From: Bacteroidaceae bacterium
Lineage (GTDB): Bacteria; Bacteroidota; Bacteroidia; Bacteroidales; Bacteroidaceae
NCBI GenBank assembly: GCA_017614465.1
Contig: JAGABW010000101.1
Location: 1 to 46,252 of the forward strand
Direction of reading: 5' to 3'
DNA length: 46,252 bases
Part shown: in pieces, positions 8,424-17,804 of the stretch
Layout of the letters: each line of letters begins with the position of its first letter
How positions within the stretch are numbered: position 1 is the stretch's first letter
Translations under genes and position numbers: made by a program
Notes under the pieces: generated by a model
Databases searched by the model: none
Told to the model about the DNA's origin: nothing
The model's input: the letters and a program-made list of their open reading frames with translations, nothing else

Positions 8424-8885
8424 TTATCTTAATCTGTCGAGTGAACGTACAAGTGCCTCATCCTTACGTATTCCATGAATTGCCAAGCAATTTAATATAA
8501 TACTTAAGACAGGCAAAACTGCGACAAAAGGCAGATGATAAGAAGCCTCTGTCATCAATTGGTATTTCCACGCCAAAACAGCATAGTATATCAAATATCC
8601 CACCAAAAGAATGGTGCTGAATATAACCAAACGCAATTGACGCATACGGAATCTGAACAGCATGATACTAACAAGGGTCAACAATACCACGAGTATTTGT
8701 ACTATGCCCAACGCACATGGTCCCCAATCCCATACTGCATCTTTTTCAGTGGAACTATACACGAAATTATTAAACGAACCAACCATTGTGGTTCCGTCAA
8801 AATACTGGCCTATAGGCAAACATAGCCCTAGCAGACAGAAAATGACTACCAGAGCTAAGTAAACGGTTTGAATACGTTGTATCAT
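8424..8885 (-). CDS. DUF4293 membrane protein
   Basis: 153 residues with four predicted transmembrane helices (about 5-27, 57-80, 84-105, 118-138). The opening MIQRIQTVYLALVVIFCLLG is typical of DUF4293, a Bacteroidetes inner-membrane family of unknown function found after the omega-subunit gene. Its ATG lies within the stop of the preceding gene (TAATG), so the two are translationally coupled. Confidence 0.9.
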   Translation of the reverse strand: MIQRIQTVYLALVVIFCLLGLCLPIGQYFDGTTMVGSFNNFVYSSTEKDAVWDWGPCALGIVQILVVLLTLVSIMLFRFRMRQLRLVIFSTILLVGYLIYYAVLAWKYQLMTEASYHLPFVAVLPVLSIILNCLAIHGIRKDEALVRSLDRLR

Positions 8886-9220
8886 TAGAACTTCTCCTGT
8901 GCGTCCTTTGATGGATTACGATAATATAGTTTATCTTCTATAAACTCTTGTGTTGCCATCAAAGAAGGTTTTGGCAAACGTTCGTAATGCTTTGACACTG
9001 TTATTTGTTCATCATTATGGAATTCTTCTTCTATACCTTCTGCTGCAGTTCCGAACTCTTGCAATTTCTTGCTAAGTTCCTCTTTCAATGCTGCAGAGAT
9101 TTGATTGGCGCGCTTTCCTATAATTGCAACGCTTTCATAAATATTACCAGTTTCCTGACATAAATCCATTAAATTACGTGTAACCGTAGTGGTTGGCGCA
9201 TTTGTTTTTTTTAAATCCAT
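8885..9220 (-). CDS. rpoZ: RNA polymerase omega subunit (Bacteroidetes type)
   Basis: 111 residues. NIYESVAIIGKRANQIS is the conserved Rpb6/omega core helix region that latches the beta' C-terminus; the N-terminal TVTRNLMDLC and the C-terminal PSLMATQEFIEDKLYYRNP are typical of the Bacteroidetes version, which is often annotated only as hypothetical. It assists core RNA polymerase assembly. It sits between bamD (53 bases) and DUF4293 (one-base overlap), the conserved order in this phylum. Confidence 0.88.
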   Translation of the reverse strand: MDLKKTNAPTTTVTRNLMDLCQETGNIYESVAIIGKRANQISAALKEELSKKLQEFGTAAEGIEEEFHNDEQITVSKHYERLPKPSLMATQEFIEDKLYYRNPSKDAQEKF

Positions 9221-9273
9221 CTTCTTATTATATTTACGATTTTTCTGTTAATTTCAATTCTCAGTCTTTATAG

Positions 9274-10107
9274 TTATGATTTCACCTTACCACTACAGTG
9301 GCGGAAAATCTGTTCAGCTTCTTTCATGTATTTACTGTCTGGGAACTCATTCTTAAAGCCATAATATTCATCAATAGCTTCGCGATAGCGTTCTTCTGCC
9401 TTATAAGCCACACTATTGACAGCCAAACGATAACGTGAACGTAGTATATAAATATACAATTCCTCACGATGAGCTGTATATGGATATGACTTAAGAGTAT
9501 TTTCGGCGGTAATTATACATGCTTCGTAATTATTGCCATCAGATGATTGGCAATTACCGATATATGTACCCAGATTATAATAAAGTTTTACTGTTGCCAA
9601 TTCTTTCTCAACCAAATTATTCTGGAGTTGGAAAATCATATCGCTTATCTCTTCGCGTTTATCTGAATATGGATAATACTCCAGATATTCCTGCAAACGG
9701 CTTATCGCTGCATATGTTGCTGTCTGATCCAAACGTGGATCTGGAGACAATTTAAAAGCGGACATACCCGCATAATAACGAGCTAATTCAGTATATGTTC
9801 CTTTTGGATATGATTTATAATAACTTTCAAATGAAGTACCTGCCGTTTCATAATCCCCCATATTATAATAACTCATCGCTAACAGCATAAGACTCTCCTC
9901 ACCATGATCAGTTCCTTTCATGGTTAAAACGATATTATCAATCTCAAATAATTGAACACATCTGGAGTATTGTTTAGCAGCAAAATACTCCTTAGCAGCT
10001 TCATATCTATAATCATAGTCTTCTGCCTTGAGAACATTATTGTAACTGTTACATGAAGTCATAGCAATAACGCATCCCAAAGCTATCGACAAAAATATAT
10101 TCTTCAT
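9274..10107 (-). CDS. bamD: Outer membrane protein assembly factor BamD
   Basis: 277 residues. Lipobox AMTSC gives a lipidated Cys19. The body is TPR-like helical hairpins (YEAAKEYFAAKQYSRCVQLFE, SYYNMGDYETAGTSFESYY, YREAIDEYYGFKNEFPDSKY) as in BamD, which works with BamA to insert beta-barrel proteins into the outer membrane. Length matches Bacteroidetes BamD. It is the first gene of the operon, with its own promoter about 20 bases upstream. Confidence 0.92.
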   Translation of the reverse strand: MKNIFLSIALGCVIAMTSCNSYNNVLKAEDYDYRYEAAKEYFAAKQYSRCVQLFEIDNIVLTMKGTDHGEESLMLLAMSYYNMGDYETAGTSFESYYKSYPKGTYTELARYYAGMSAFKLSPDPRLDQTATYAAISRLQEYLEYYPYSDKREEISDMIFQLQNNLVEKELATVKLYYNLGTYIGNCQSSDGNNYEACIITAENTLKSYPYTAHREELYIYILRSRYRLAVNSVAYKAEERYREAIDEYYGFKNEFPDSKYMKEAEQIFRHCSGKVKS

Positions 10108-10128
10108 ATTTTTATTTAATTACGTGTG

Positions 10129-10160
10129 CAAAGTTACAAAAAAACAAATATCGCTGCAAA
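10129..10160 (-). promoter_or_regulatory. Promoter of the bamD operon
   Basis: On the minus strand: TTTG at 10160-10157, 20-bp spacer, TAACTTTG at 10136-10129 followed by C. A close match to the Bacteroidetes consensus, 21 bases before the bamD ATG. Confidence 0.85.
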
Positions 10161-10378
10161 TAAATTTACGTTTATTCACTAAAGTATAAGATTTTTAGTA
10201 CCTTTTTCGCTATAATTTTAAGTAAGACCGATTTACTTGGCATAAAATAAGACAGCGACGATGCATGTTTGTGAGTTTGAAACAACAATGATTACATCAA
10301 ATTGTCTAAACCATCAACAAGACATTATCTCTGTCTTACACAAAACTACGACTGTATAAATTATAGAGTCATACTATA
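10161..10378. other. Intergenic interval downstream of the beta-helix gene
   Basis: No gene is seen. A 6-bp hairpin at 10319-10324/10332-10337 lies 40 bases past the stop of the beta-helix gene but lacks a T-run, so it is only a weak terminator candidate. Whether transcripts from the upstream pair continue into bamD is open. Confidence 0.4.
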
Positions 10379-12652
10379 TCATCTGCCAGAATAACTGGTT
10401 GAGGCCTTTGCCGTTGTAGATGCAGAGCCTATAGTAACCGTATAATTATTACCGGAAATCAGTCCCGGACAGCTTATAACATAGCTAAAATTAGATGTAT
10501 TATTAGAGCCGCCCGACATAGATCCTCCACCCGGACGCTTTCCGCCACCAGGGAACGAACCTCCGCCAAAGCCACCTGTATTTGGTGAATAAACACTCGG
10601 AATAGTAAAATTAGCCATTTTGGTAGAACCGTTTACCACACTGACAATGGTATTGGCTGCAGGAGAGCCAGAAGTACTCAAAACACATTGAGAGCCAGTG
10701 GTTGAAGTAACGGTATTATTACCTCCTCCAACACCCAGTACTGTTCCACCTGTGATGTACAGACAATAACGTTCAGCAGCATCCAAGCCACATTCAGGAG
10801 TGCCTGCTCCACATGCCATAATCACACCGCCAGAGATATAAAGATTTCCGTTACTGTCGATTCCGTCATTTGCATTTGACACACCTGTAATATCACCTCC
10901 TTGCAAATACATGTGACTTGCCGAATTGATTGCGTCATCTGCAGGACTGAAAGCAAACACTTCCCCACCGCTGATTGTCATAACACCTTTTGTTTCAATT
11001 GCTTCATGACCTTTTGATGTCGCATTTATACTGCCACCAGTGATCGTCATATTACCATCGCTCTTTATTGCCTTTGGCTGAGCTTTTTTATTGTTCGAAC
11101 TAAATGTTGCCCCTGTGGTTTTAGCTGTAAGCACTGGATTACCACTAATATTCAATATTCCATCTACTTTTATGCACTTACCACCAGATTCTGTAGATTC
11201 CAAAGTCTGAGTTCCACCACTGACAGTCATATTGTTATCTGCCTTCAGACAACTTGAACCTTTTGCATCTGCCTCCGTCCCGTCATATGCGCCAGTTCCA
11301 CTTGTTTTAACGGTCAACACGCCTCCCGTAATCGTTATATTACCTGAGCCATCACTTTTGTCGGCCTTTATACCTTTGGCTGCTGCGCCTTCCATCGTAA
11401 TATCTATATTACCGCCATCAACAACGACTTCACCAGCCTTAATACCTTTAGCTGTAGCGAAATAACTACTGCCTGAGCTGACGAGTGCGCCATTATTTAC
11501 GATAGTAATTTTCCCAGTATTACCTTCCGCTGAAGTAAACACACCCTCCGAACCGATTCCACGTCCTGCAGCACCATTCACATTTATTGTAATATCACCA
11601 CCACTATACGTAAAATTACCGTCAGACTTAAATCCTGAGGCATAAGACAAATCTGTTGCATCACTTGTATCTACGCCACCGTTTGCATTAAGCGTGAATG
11701 TTCCGCCACTAACAAAAGCATCACCGACATTCTTCACACATTTTGCAGCAAGCGCATCTGCTGTAACAGACAATGTTCCACCTTCAAGATAGATATTTCC
11801 CGTATCTTCATCTGTATGGTCATCATCAACTGCAGGCGAAGCGACAGAACCGCCTAAGTCACACTGAATTCCGTCATCACCTACACCGCAGATATTCACA
11901 GTACCACTTTTCACAAGCAAATACTCCTCGCAATTTACCCCATCACCTACTGCCGATGTTATGTTAAGAGTCAGATTCTTTACTGAAATATAATCTCCGC
12001 TCTTTATAGCGTGTTTCGTATTTCCAACAACATTCAAGACGCCATTACCTTGCAACTGAATCTGTCCTTTACTATATATACATGCCTTTTGGCTGCCACC
12101 AGAGCAATCAGACAATGTATTCTCAGTATCTCTCTTTGCACTAATCTGAATACGTTTGCCGTTGGCAACATTAATAGCTGCCCCACTTTGGTTTGTCATA
12201 GTCAGACCAGCCAAGGAAATTGTACATTTATATGAACCGGAGAGAGAAAAATCACCATCATCAGTCGTCCCCGAAAGAACATATGTCAGTTCATCGTCAT
12301 CCACTGCCTCGGTATTAGTCTGTTCTATAGATACATGCGCACCATTAATGGATGGAGTTACATATCTTGCAACATTACCCGCAACCGTAACGGAAGCAGA
12401 TTTATTATTATAACTGACAGAAACTTCATTGTCCTTAACACTGGTATTGTCTATCGACATTGACGCAATATCACCTACAGCAAAAGTCTTCCCCATAATT
12501 GTCAATGAAGTACCTTGATTATACACCATATCACCTGTACGCGCCGCAGGAAACTTATAGGTAACGCCATCACTTGTCGTAACATTCAAAGTCTGAGCTT
12601 GAAAAGGCAAAATCACAGAAAATGCCGCCAAAAACAAAAAAATCTTCTTCAT
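10379..12652 (-). CDS. Cthe_2159-type (DUF4353) beta-helix carbohydrate-binding domain protein
   Basis: 757 residues with signal peptide MKKIFLFLAAFSVILPFQAQ. Residues 21-70 form a small beta module (TSDGVTYKFP ... LTIMGKTFAVGDIASMSID). From about 115 to 690 comes a long right-handed beta-helix with a short repeating coil (GGxITINxxG-like, often followed by GIKADG, AIKSDGNMTITGG, DGIDSNGNLYISGG). This matches the Cthe_2159 family, whose founding member binds plant polysaccharides such as polygalacturonate. A Gly/Ser-rich linker near 700-725 (GGFGGGSFPGGG) leads to a short beta tail. Probably secreted or surface-exposed; ligand unknown. Its ATG overlaps the stop of the upstream small gene (ATGA). 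Confidence 0.85.
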   Translation of the reverse strand: MKKIFLFLAAFSVILPFQAQTLNVTTSDGVTYKFPAARTGDMVYNQGTSLTIMGKTFAVGDIASMSIDNTSVKDNEVSVSYNNKSASVTVAGNVARYVTPSINGAHVSIEQTNTEAVDDDELTYVLSGTTDDGDFSLSGSYKCTISLAGLTMTNQSGAAINVANGKRIQISAKRDTENTLSDCSGGSQKACIYSKGQIQLQGNGVLNVVGNTKHAIKSGDYISVKNLTLNITSAVGDGVNCEEYLLVKSGTVNICGVGDDGIQCDLGGSVASPAVDDDHTDEDTGNIYLEGGTLSVTADALAAKCVKNVGDAFVSGGTFTLNANGGVDTSDATDLSYASGFKSDGNFTYSGGDITINVNGAAGRGIGSEGVFTSAEGNTGKITIVNNGALVSSGSSYFATAKGIKAGEVVVDGGNIDITMEGAAAKGIKADKSDGSGNITITGGVLTVKTSGTGAYDGTEADAKGSSCLKADNNMTVSGGTQTLESTESGGKCIKVDGILNISGNPVLTAKTTGATFSSNNKKAQPKAIKSDGNMTITGGSINATSKGHEAIETKGVMTISGGEVFAFSPADDAINSASHMYLQGGDITGVSNANDGIDSNGNLYISGGVIMACGAGTPECGLDAAERYCLYITGGTVLGVGGGNNTVTSTTGSQCVLSTSGSPAANTIVSVVNGSTKMANFTIPSVYSPNTGGFGGGSFPGGGKRPGGGSMSGGSNNTSNFSYVISCPGLISGNNYTVTIGSASTTAKASTSYSGR

Positions 12653-13029
12653 TTTACCACCATTTTAAATGATTCATCCTTCATCTTTGCAATATACACA
12701 CCTTTAGAAATATGTGATTTGTCAACCACCTTACCGTTAAGGTCATAAACAGCAACCACAGCCTCCGAACCCACATTATCCAATTCATTAATATTAGTAG
12801 CAGTTTCATCAGTTGCAGAAAAATACATCTTCGCAAGATTTGCAAGAGTAAAGGATTGAGAACCAACGGTTAATGTAGAACCATCAATTGCAAATGACAT
12901 AGTCGAAACCTCGATTGACACCTTTTTACCTTCAGTCGTTTCAAAAGTCAGATAAGGGAAGTCATATTCAGCAGCCTCAGCTGAATGAACCCCCAAAAAC
13001 AGAGCGACTAATAACAAAATAGTTTTCAT
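12649..13029 (-). CDS. Small exported protein with type IX-like C-terminal tail
   Basis: 126 residues. Signal peptide to about 19 (MKTILLLVALFLGVHSAEA). Residues 26-72 form a beta module (YLTFETTEGKKVSIEVSTMS ... LANLAKMYFSAT) resembling the N-terminal module of the beta-helix protein encoded next. Residues 91-126 (VVAVYDLNGKVVDKSHISKG then VYIAKMKDESFKMVVK) resemble the type A sorting domain of the type IX secretion system. In effect it has the start and end of a Bacteroidetes secreted protein with nothing between. It overlaps the next gene by four bases and has its own promoter. Function unknown. Confidence 0.7.
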   Translation of the reverse strand: MKTILLLVALFLGVHSAEAAEYDFPYLTFETTEGKKVSIEVSTMSFAIDGSTLTVGSQSFTLANLAKMYFSATDETATNINELDNVGSEAVVAVYDLNGKVVDKSHISKGVYIAKMKDESFKMVVK

Positions 13030-13122
13030 AATTGCTGCAAGTTTAATAATTGTTTAATTAGTTAGTTGATTATGCAAAATTTTCACAAAATAATATAATA
13101 TTCACGGCATTATAATATTTTG

Positions 13123-13153
13123 CAAAGTTAAATAAAAAAATCTATGCCACAAA
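13123..13153 (-). promoter_or_regulatory. Promoter of the small-protein/beta-helix pair
   Basis: Minus strand TTTG (13153-13150), 19-bp spacer, TAACTTTG (13130-13123) followed by C. The leader to the ATG at 13029 is roughly 90 bases. It is divergent from the hpt promoter in the same 364-base interval. Confidence 0.82.
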
Positions 13154-13300
13154 AGGCAACCCATATATTTAGTTTTTTTAACACACTTTTTCACAAAACC
13201 ATCCAGCTGATTTATAGTTAAAATTCAGAAAGTTACAAACAATTCCGCAATCGGGGAACTGGCAAATATATCCAATCGCAAGTTTTTATTGACCAAAAGG

Positions 13301-13331
13301 TTTCTTATACCGAAAAATATTGCTACCTTTG
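13301..13331 (+). promoter_or_regulatory. Promoter of the hpt operon
   Basis: TACCTTTG at 13324-13331 with a weaker TTTC at 13301-13304 (19-bp spacer). The ATG of hpt is 62 bases further. Confidence 0.7.
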
Positions 13332-13393
13332 TGGCGATTTTATCAATCATGCAATAAATGCACTCTTACAAGAACTTACCAAAATAAACAAAT

Positions 13394-13933
13394 ATGCAAG
13401 TTTTAGACAAAGAATTTGAGTTATACATCACTCACGAAGAAATTCTGAACAAAGTTAAAGCATTAGCAGAAGAATTAAACAAGGATTACAATGGTAAATG
13501 CCCAATTATGGTATGTATTCTTAACGGAGCATTTATCTTTGCAGCCGATTTAGTAAGAGAAGTGAACTTCCCTGTTGAAATTGGATTCATGAAATACTCC
13601 TCATACGTAGGCTTAGACACAGTAGGCACAGTAGATAAGGTTGCCGACCTGGCACAAGACGTAAAAGGGAGAGACATCATTGTTGTCGAAGATATAATCG
13701 ACACAGGTTACACTATGGAGAGAATCCTATGCGATTTCAAAGAGAAAGGAGCGGCATCCGTAAAAGTTGCATGTTTACTACAAAAACCAAAGAAACTTAT
13801 CACAAACATAAAGGTTGACTATTGTGCATTAGACATAAAGAACGAGTTCATCGTCGGTTACGGACTCGATTATAATGGACACGGACGCAACCTAAAGGAT
13901 ATATATATCCTATCACCAGACGATAACGACTAA
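13394..13933 (+). CDS. hpt: Hypoxanthine phosphoribosyltransferase
   Basis: 179 residues. It salvages hypoxanthine/guanine to IMP/GMP using PRPP. The PRPP-binding loop VVEDIIDTGYT is at residues 97-107, the flexible-loop segment FMKYSSYVG is near 65-73, and ILNGAFIFAADLVR carries the pyrophosphate-binding loop. First gene of an operon with adk, obgE and pgeF, the usual Bacteroidales order. Confidence 0.95.
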   Translation: MQVLDKEFELYITHEEILNKVKALAEELNKDYNGKCPIMVCILNGAFIFAADLVREVNFPVEIGFMKYSSYVGLDTVGTVDKVADLAQDVKGRDIIVVEDIIDTGYTMERILCDFKEKGAASVKVACLLQKPKKLITNIKVDYCALDIKNEFIVGYGLDYNGHGRNLKDIYILSPDDND

Positions 13934-13986
13934 AACACAAACGAATAAAGACAAATTAAAAGCATAACATTATTAATTAACAGAAA

Positions 13987-14559
13987 ATGAAAAATATCAT
14001 TATCTTTGGTGCCCCAGGCTCAGGCAAAGGCACATATAGCGACGAAATCGTAAATCGCTATAACATGGGACACATCTCAACAGGAGATGTTCTTCGTGGT
14101 GAAATTAAAAATGGTACAGAACTTGGAAAAATAGCTGAAGGCTACATCCAAAACGGACAGCTAATTCCAGACGACCTGATGATAAGCATCCTGGCAAAGA
14201 CTTATGATGCTATGCCTGCTGGAAAAGGAGTAATCTTTGATGGTTTCCCACGCACAATTGCTCAAGCTGAAGCTCTTAAGAAAATGTTGGCAGAGCGCAA
14301 TCACGACATGGGCGTAATGATCGAGCTTATTGTTGACGAAGAAACTCTTTTGGCACGCCTGCTCAACAGAGCTATCGAACAAGGACGCGCTGACGATAAC
14401 GAAGAAACAATCAAAAAGCGTTTCGCCGTATATCACAGCCAGACTGCTCCATTAGCTGAATGGTTCGAGAAAGAAGGAATGCGTAACACATTCACATGGA
14501 AAGGTTCAAAAGAAACAATGTTAAGCGAAATCTTTGCATTCCTTGACACTTTGAAATAA
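13987..14559 (+). CDS. adk: Adenylate kinase
   Basis: 190 residues. It catalyses ATP + AMP to 2 ADP. P-loop GAPGSGKGT at residues 8-16, AMP-site ISTGDVLR and the family signature FDGFPRTIAQAE are present. The LID is short, with no zinc-binding cysteines, and the protein is of the short bacterial type. It lies 53 bases after hpt. Confidence 0.96.
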   Translation: MKNIIIFGAPGSGKGTYSDEIVNRYNMGHISTGDVLRGEIKNGTELGKIAEGYIQNGQLIPDDLMISILAKTYDAMPAGKGVIFDGFPRTIAQAEALKKMLAERNHDMGVMIELIVDEETLLARLLNRAIEQGRADDNEETIKKRFAVYHSQTAPLAEWFEKEGMRNTFTWKGSKETMLSEIFAFLDTLK

Positions 14560-14633
14560 TCCCAATTTATATATAAAGGATTTAAACTCTTACAATCTGT
14601 CACATTAGAGTTTTCACTTTAATTAAGTAATGA

Positions 14634-15788
14634 ATGGAAACTAATTTTATTGATTACGTTAAAATATTCTGTCGTTCCGGAAAAGGAGGACGTGGCTCAT
14701 GCCACATGCACCGTGCAAAATATATGCCGAAAGGTGGTCCAGACGGAGGAAACGGAGGAAACGGAGGTAGTGTAATATTAAGAGGCAATCGTAATTATTG
14801 GACTCTTCTACACCTTCGTTACGATCGTCACGTCTATGCCGAGCATGGAGGTAATGGCTCAAAGTCAAAGAGTTCCGGAAAACAAGGTGCTGATAAAATA
14901 ATTGAAGTACCATTGGGCACAGTTGCATATAACGCAGAAACCGGACAGTATCTTTGCGACGTAACCAGTGACGGACAAGAAGTTGTATTATTAAAAGGAG
15001 GACGTGGCGGATTGGGTAATTTCAATTTCGCCACACCTACCAACCAAGCACCGCGTTATGCACAACCAGGTGAACCAATGCAGGAAATGACAGTAATATT
15101 AGAACTGAAACTGCTTGCAGACGTTGGTTTGGTTGGGTTCCCTAACGCAGGAAAGTCAACATTAGTAAGCGCTCTTTCATCAGCAAAACCTAAAATAGCA
15201 AACTACCCTTTCACCACTCTCGAACCTTCATTAGGAATCGTGTCATACCGCGACAACCGTTCGTTCGTCATGGCCGACATTCCTGGCATCATAGAAGGAG
15301 CCAGTCAAGGAAAAGGATTGGGATTAAGATTTCTCAGACATATAGAACGTAATTCACTCTTACTTTTTATGATTCCAGGAGATACCGACGACATAAAGAA
15401 AGAGTATGACATTCTATTAAACGAGCTCACCACCTTCAATCCAGAATTATTGGACAAAGGCAGAGTTCTTGCTATTACTAAATGCGACCTGCTCGATGAA
15501 GAACTTATAGATCTATTGCGCGACACACTTCCAAAAGATATCCCAACCGTATTCATATCAGCCGTAACCAATCAGGGACTCGACGAACTGAAAGACGTAT
15601 TATGGGAAGAAATGAACAGAGAAAGTAACAAAATCGCCGCAATAGTAACACAAGAAAATATTGTACACCATTCTAAAGATTTCTCACGTATGCAAGAAGA
15701 ATTTGAAGACTTCGATGACATCGACGTCATGGACACAGAGATTAACGAGATTGAAGAACTTGATGATTACGAATACGAAGATGAATAA
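14634..15788 (+). CDS. obgE: GTPase Obg/CgtA
   Basis: 384 residues. It binds the 50S ribosomal subunit and links ribosome maturation to (p)ppGpp. The Gly-rich Obg fold covers about 1-160 ([32 protein letters not shown]). The G domain follows: G1 GFPNAGKST at 168-176, G3 [10 protein letters not shown]4 TKCD, G5 SAVT. The C-terminal tail (about 330-384) is strongly acidic and tyrosine-poor, as in Bacteroidetes Obg. Its last eight bases overlap the start of pgeF. Confidence 0.96.
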   Translation: METNFIDYVKIFCRSGKGGRGSCHMHRAKYMPKGGPDGGNGGNGGSVILRGNRNYWTLLHLRYDRHVYAEHGGNGSKSKSSGKQGADKIIEVPLGTVAYNAETGQYLCDVTSDGQEVVLLKGGRGGLGNFNFATPTNQAPRYAQPGEPMQEMTVILELKLLADVGLVGFPNAGKSTLVSALSSAKPKIANYPFTTLEPSLGIVSYRDNRSFVMADIPGIIEGASQGKGLGLRFLRHIERNSLLLFMIPGDTDDIKKEYDILLNELTTFNPELLDKGRVLAITKCDLLDEELIDLLRDTLPKDIPTVFISAVTNQGLDELKDVLWEEMNRESNKIAAIVTQENIVHHSKDFSRMQEEFEDFDDIDVMDTEINEIEELDDYEYEDE

Positions 15789-16557
15789 ATCCGACGTTTT
15801 ATCATACAACATAGGAAACAATATTACAGCCTTCACCACTACAAGGAATGGTGGAGGCTGTAGTCTTGATAACTATTCATCAATGAATATAAATCCTTTT
15901 TGTGGTGATACCATTGAACACATTTCAACAAACAAAAAATTATTATGTGACCTGCTTAATATAAAACAGGAATCACTCATTATGCCCCACCAGATACACG
16001 GCACAGATATCACCATTATCGATAACGCATCCAACTACTCAAACCAATTCGAAGCCGACGCACTCATTACAAACATACCAGACACTTGTATTGGAGTAAG
16101 TACGGCCGATTGCGTGCCTGTACTCATCTACGACAAGAAGAACAAAGCCACCGCTGCCATACACGCAGGTTGGAGAGGCACCCTCAAACACATTGTAGAA
16201 TTAACTATCGACAAGATGCACTCTACATACAACACAAACGGAGACGACTGCAACGCCGTGATTGGACCATGTATCGGGGTTGACGCTTTCGAAATTGGAG
16301 ATGAGGTATATGAGTCTTTCTACAATGCAGGATTCGACATGTCTAAAATTGCAATCAAGAAAGAAAAATACCACATAGACCTTAAGGAATGCAATAAAAT
16401 ACAATTAATGAACAAAGGAATAAAGCCAGAGAACATCCATGTATCTAATGTCTGCACTTTTACAGAATATAATAAATATTTCTCAGCCAGAAGATTAGGT
16501 ATAAATTCCGGACGCCTCTTCACTGGAATAATAATACGTTCAGAAACAACATTCTGA
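15781..16557 (+). CDS. pgeF: Peptidoglycan editing factor / multicopper-oxidase-like purine nucleoside phosphorylase (PgeF, YfiH)
   Basis: 258 residues from ATG 15781. The open frame extends further upstream inside obgE, but that part is out-of-frame obgE sequence; the chosen start gives the normal family length. Zinc/active-site residues are visible in [17 protein letters not shown] and [10 protein letters not shown], the His-Cys-His set of the YfiH/LACC1 family. These cytoplasmic proteins prevent misincorporation of L-Ser into peptidoglycan precursors in E. coli and have purine nucleoside phosphorylase activity. A strong terminator follows the stop. Confidence 0.92.
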   Translation: MNKSDVLSYNIGNNITAFTTTRNGGGCSLDNYSSMNINPFCGDTIEHISTNKKLLCDLLNIKQESLIMPHQIHGTDITIIDNASNYSNQFEADALITNIPDTCIGVSTADCVPVLIYDKKNKATAAIHAGWRGTLKHIVELTIDKMHSTYNTNGDDCNAVIGPCIGVDAFEIGDEVYESFYNAGFDMSKIAIKKEKYHIDLKECNKIQLMNKGIKPENIHVSNVCTFTEYNKYFSARRLGINSGRLFTGIIIRSETTF

Positions 16558-16583
16558 TTTTCACTATCAAACCATAAGACATA

Positions 16584-16625
16584 AAAAAACTGTATATTCA
16601 GACTATCCCGAATATACAGTTTTTT
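16584..16625. terminator. Bidirectional terminator between pgeF and the acidic-tail gene
   Basis: Perfect 16-bp stem: 16584-16599 with 16610-16625, 10-base loop. Six T close it on the plus strand and six A open it, so it works for both converging genes. Confidence 0.92.
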
Positions 16626-16641
16626 ATTTATCTAAATTTGA

Positions 16642-17460
16642 TTATTCGTCATCATCTTCTGTTGACTCATCAATGGCATCGATATCTTCAATAGTTGCCT
16701 CAGCCTCATCAGGTTCATCCATATCGTAATCGCTATCGTTGTCATTATCATCTGGCAAGTTGTCATCATCATCGTCGTCATCCAAGTCATCTCGTTGTGA
16801 CTTACTCTTGCCATCGACAAGAATCTCAAAATGAAGTTTTTCCATCTTAGGCTTAACCTTAAGGAAAACAGCCTCAACCCATGAGCCGCGTTCAATTTCC
16901 AACACCTCGTAACCGTCTTCTTTTCTACGGTCAATAAGTCCGCCCGGACGACGCATTGCAGCAGCAGGCATCACACTGCAATCAACATAAAATGCAGCCT
17001 GGATAATATCCTGAATAGCAAGAGGAAGCCCCTGCCATCCTGTTCCCATGTTTTCATTAATCAAATAGAGAACCTCACGAGGAGTCAAATGGAATATATT
17101 TTCAAGAGTCAAATCTGTTACTTTCTTGATCTGACGCTTACGGATTGCAATAGCATTTGTTCCTTCGTAATCGGGAGTAGAAAAAATCTGGAAATTCTGT
17201 GCTTCCAACGATGCGACCAACTCGTCGTTTTCACGTTTTATCATCTGAATGTCAAAAACAGGACGAATTATATTATGGTAATGCACCTTATTCTCTTTAT
17301 ATCGGTCAGACATCATCACTTCTGCCAACATTCTATAAATATCCTCAACGTCATATGACCAGATATTTCCCTTAGACATATCGTCTATAGCATATGAACT
17401 TACTGTTTCGCTATCTTTATCAAATCTGTCACGTTCTTTTTTTGATTTTTCCTTAGCCAT
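16642..17460 (-). CDS. Unrecognised cytoplasmic protein with Asp-rich acidic tail
   Basis: 272 residues from ATG 17458-17460 (MAKEKSKKERDRFDKDSETV). An ATG 63 bases upstream keeps the frame but lies in the promoter -7 region, so it cannot be the start. There is no signal peptide or membrane helix. The body (about 25-215) looks folded, with well-formed helices (YDVEDIYRMLAEVMMS, GLPLAIQDIIQAAFYVD). The last 50 residues are almost all acidic, with seven Asp in a row. I do not recognise the family. Such tails suit nucleic-acid mimicry, ribosome contact or partner binding, but that is a guess. Confidence 0.75.
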   Translation of the reverse strand: MAKEKSKKERDRFDKDSETVSSYAIDDMSKGNIWSYDVEDIYRMLAEVMMSDRYKENKVHYHNIIRPVFDIQMIKRENDELVASLEAQNFQIFSTPDYEGTNAIAIRKRQIKKVTDLTLENIFHLTPREVLYLINENMGTGWQGLPLAIQDIIQAAFYVDCSVMPAAAMRRPGGLIDRRKEDGYEVLEIERGSWVEAVFLKVKPKMEKLHFEILVDGKSKSQRDDLDDDDDDDNLPDDNDNDSDYDMDEPDEAEATIEDIDAIDESTEDDDE

Positions 17461-17501
17461 CGTATGTTTATATATAGATTTAATACTAAATAATTCGGGT
17501 G

Positions 17502-17532
17502 CAAATTTACAAAAACTTTTCATATACTACAA
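17502..17532 (-). promoter_or_regulatory. Promoter of the acidic-tail gene
   Basis: Minus strand TTG (17532-17530), 20-bp spacer, TAAATTTG (17509-17502) followed by C. It lies 41 bases before ATG 17460 and fixes the start choice for that gene. Confidence 0.75.
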
Positions 17533-17701
17533 TATGTAGCATAGTTTTTATGCTAACATACAAAAAACTAAATGTCATCAATATTTCCACATCGACACAT
17601 AAGTGTCATTGAATAGGCTGTTTTTTAAGAAAAAAGCACATCTTATTATATAATAAGTAAAATAATTAAACATTCATACCCACCAATTCTCAATAATTTA
17701 T

Positions 17702-17709
17702 TATCTTTG
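17702..17709 (+). promoter_or_regulatory. -7 element of the purH promoter
   Basis: TATCTTTG followed by C matches the -7 consensus; no clear -33 TTTG is seen. The leader to ATG 17805 is about 90 bases. Confidence 0.65.
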
Positions 17710-17804
17710 CAGATTGAAATATAGTTCTATTTGAAACAAATAACAAAATTTGATTATTTTTCAACACAAAAATTTATCAGATAATAAAGCTAGGTATAAA
17801 GAAA

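Noticed and set aside
15661..15780. Upstream extension of pgeF inside obgE
   Set aside because: It is out-of-frame obgE sequence; ATG 15781 gives the family length and the typical short overlap.
17461..17523. Longer N-terminus for the acidic-tail protein (start at 17523)
   Set aside because: The extra 21 codons overlap a good -33/-7 promoter; the start at 17460 gives a normal leader.
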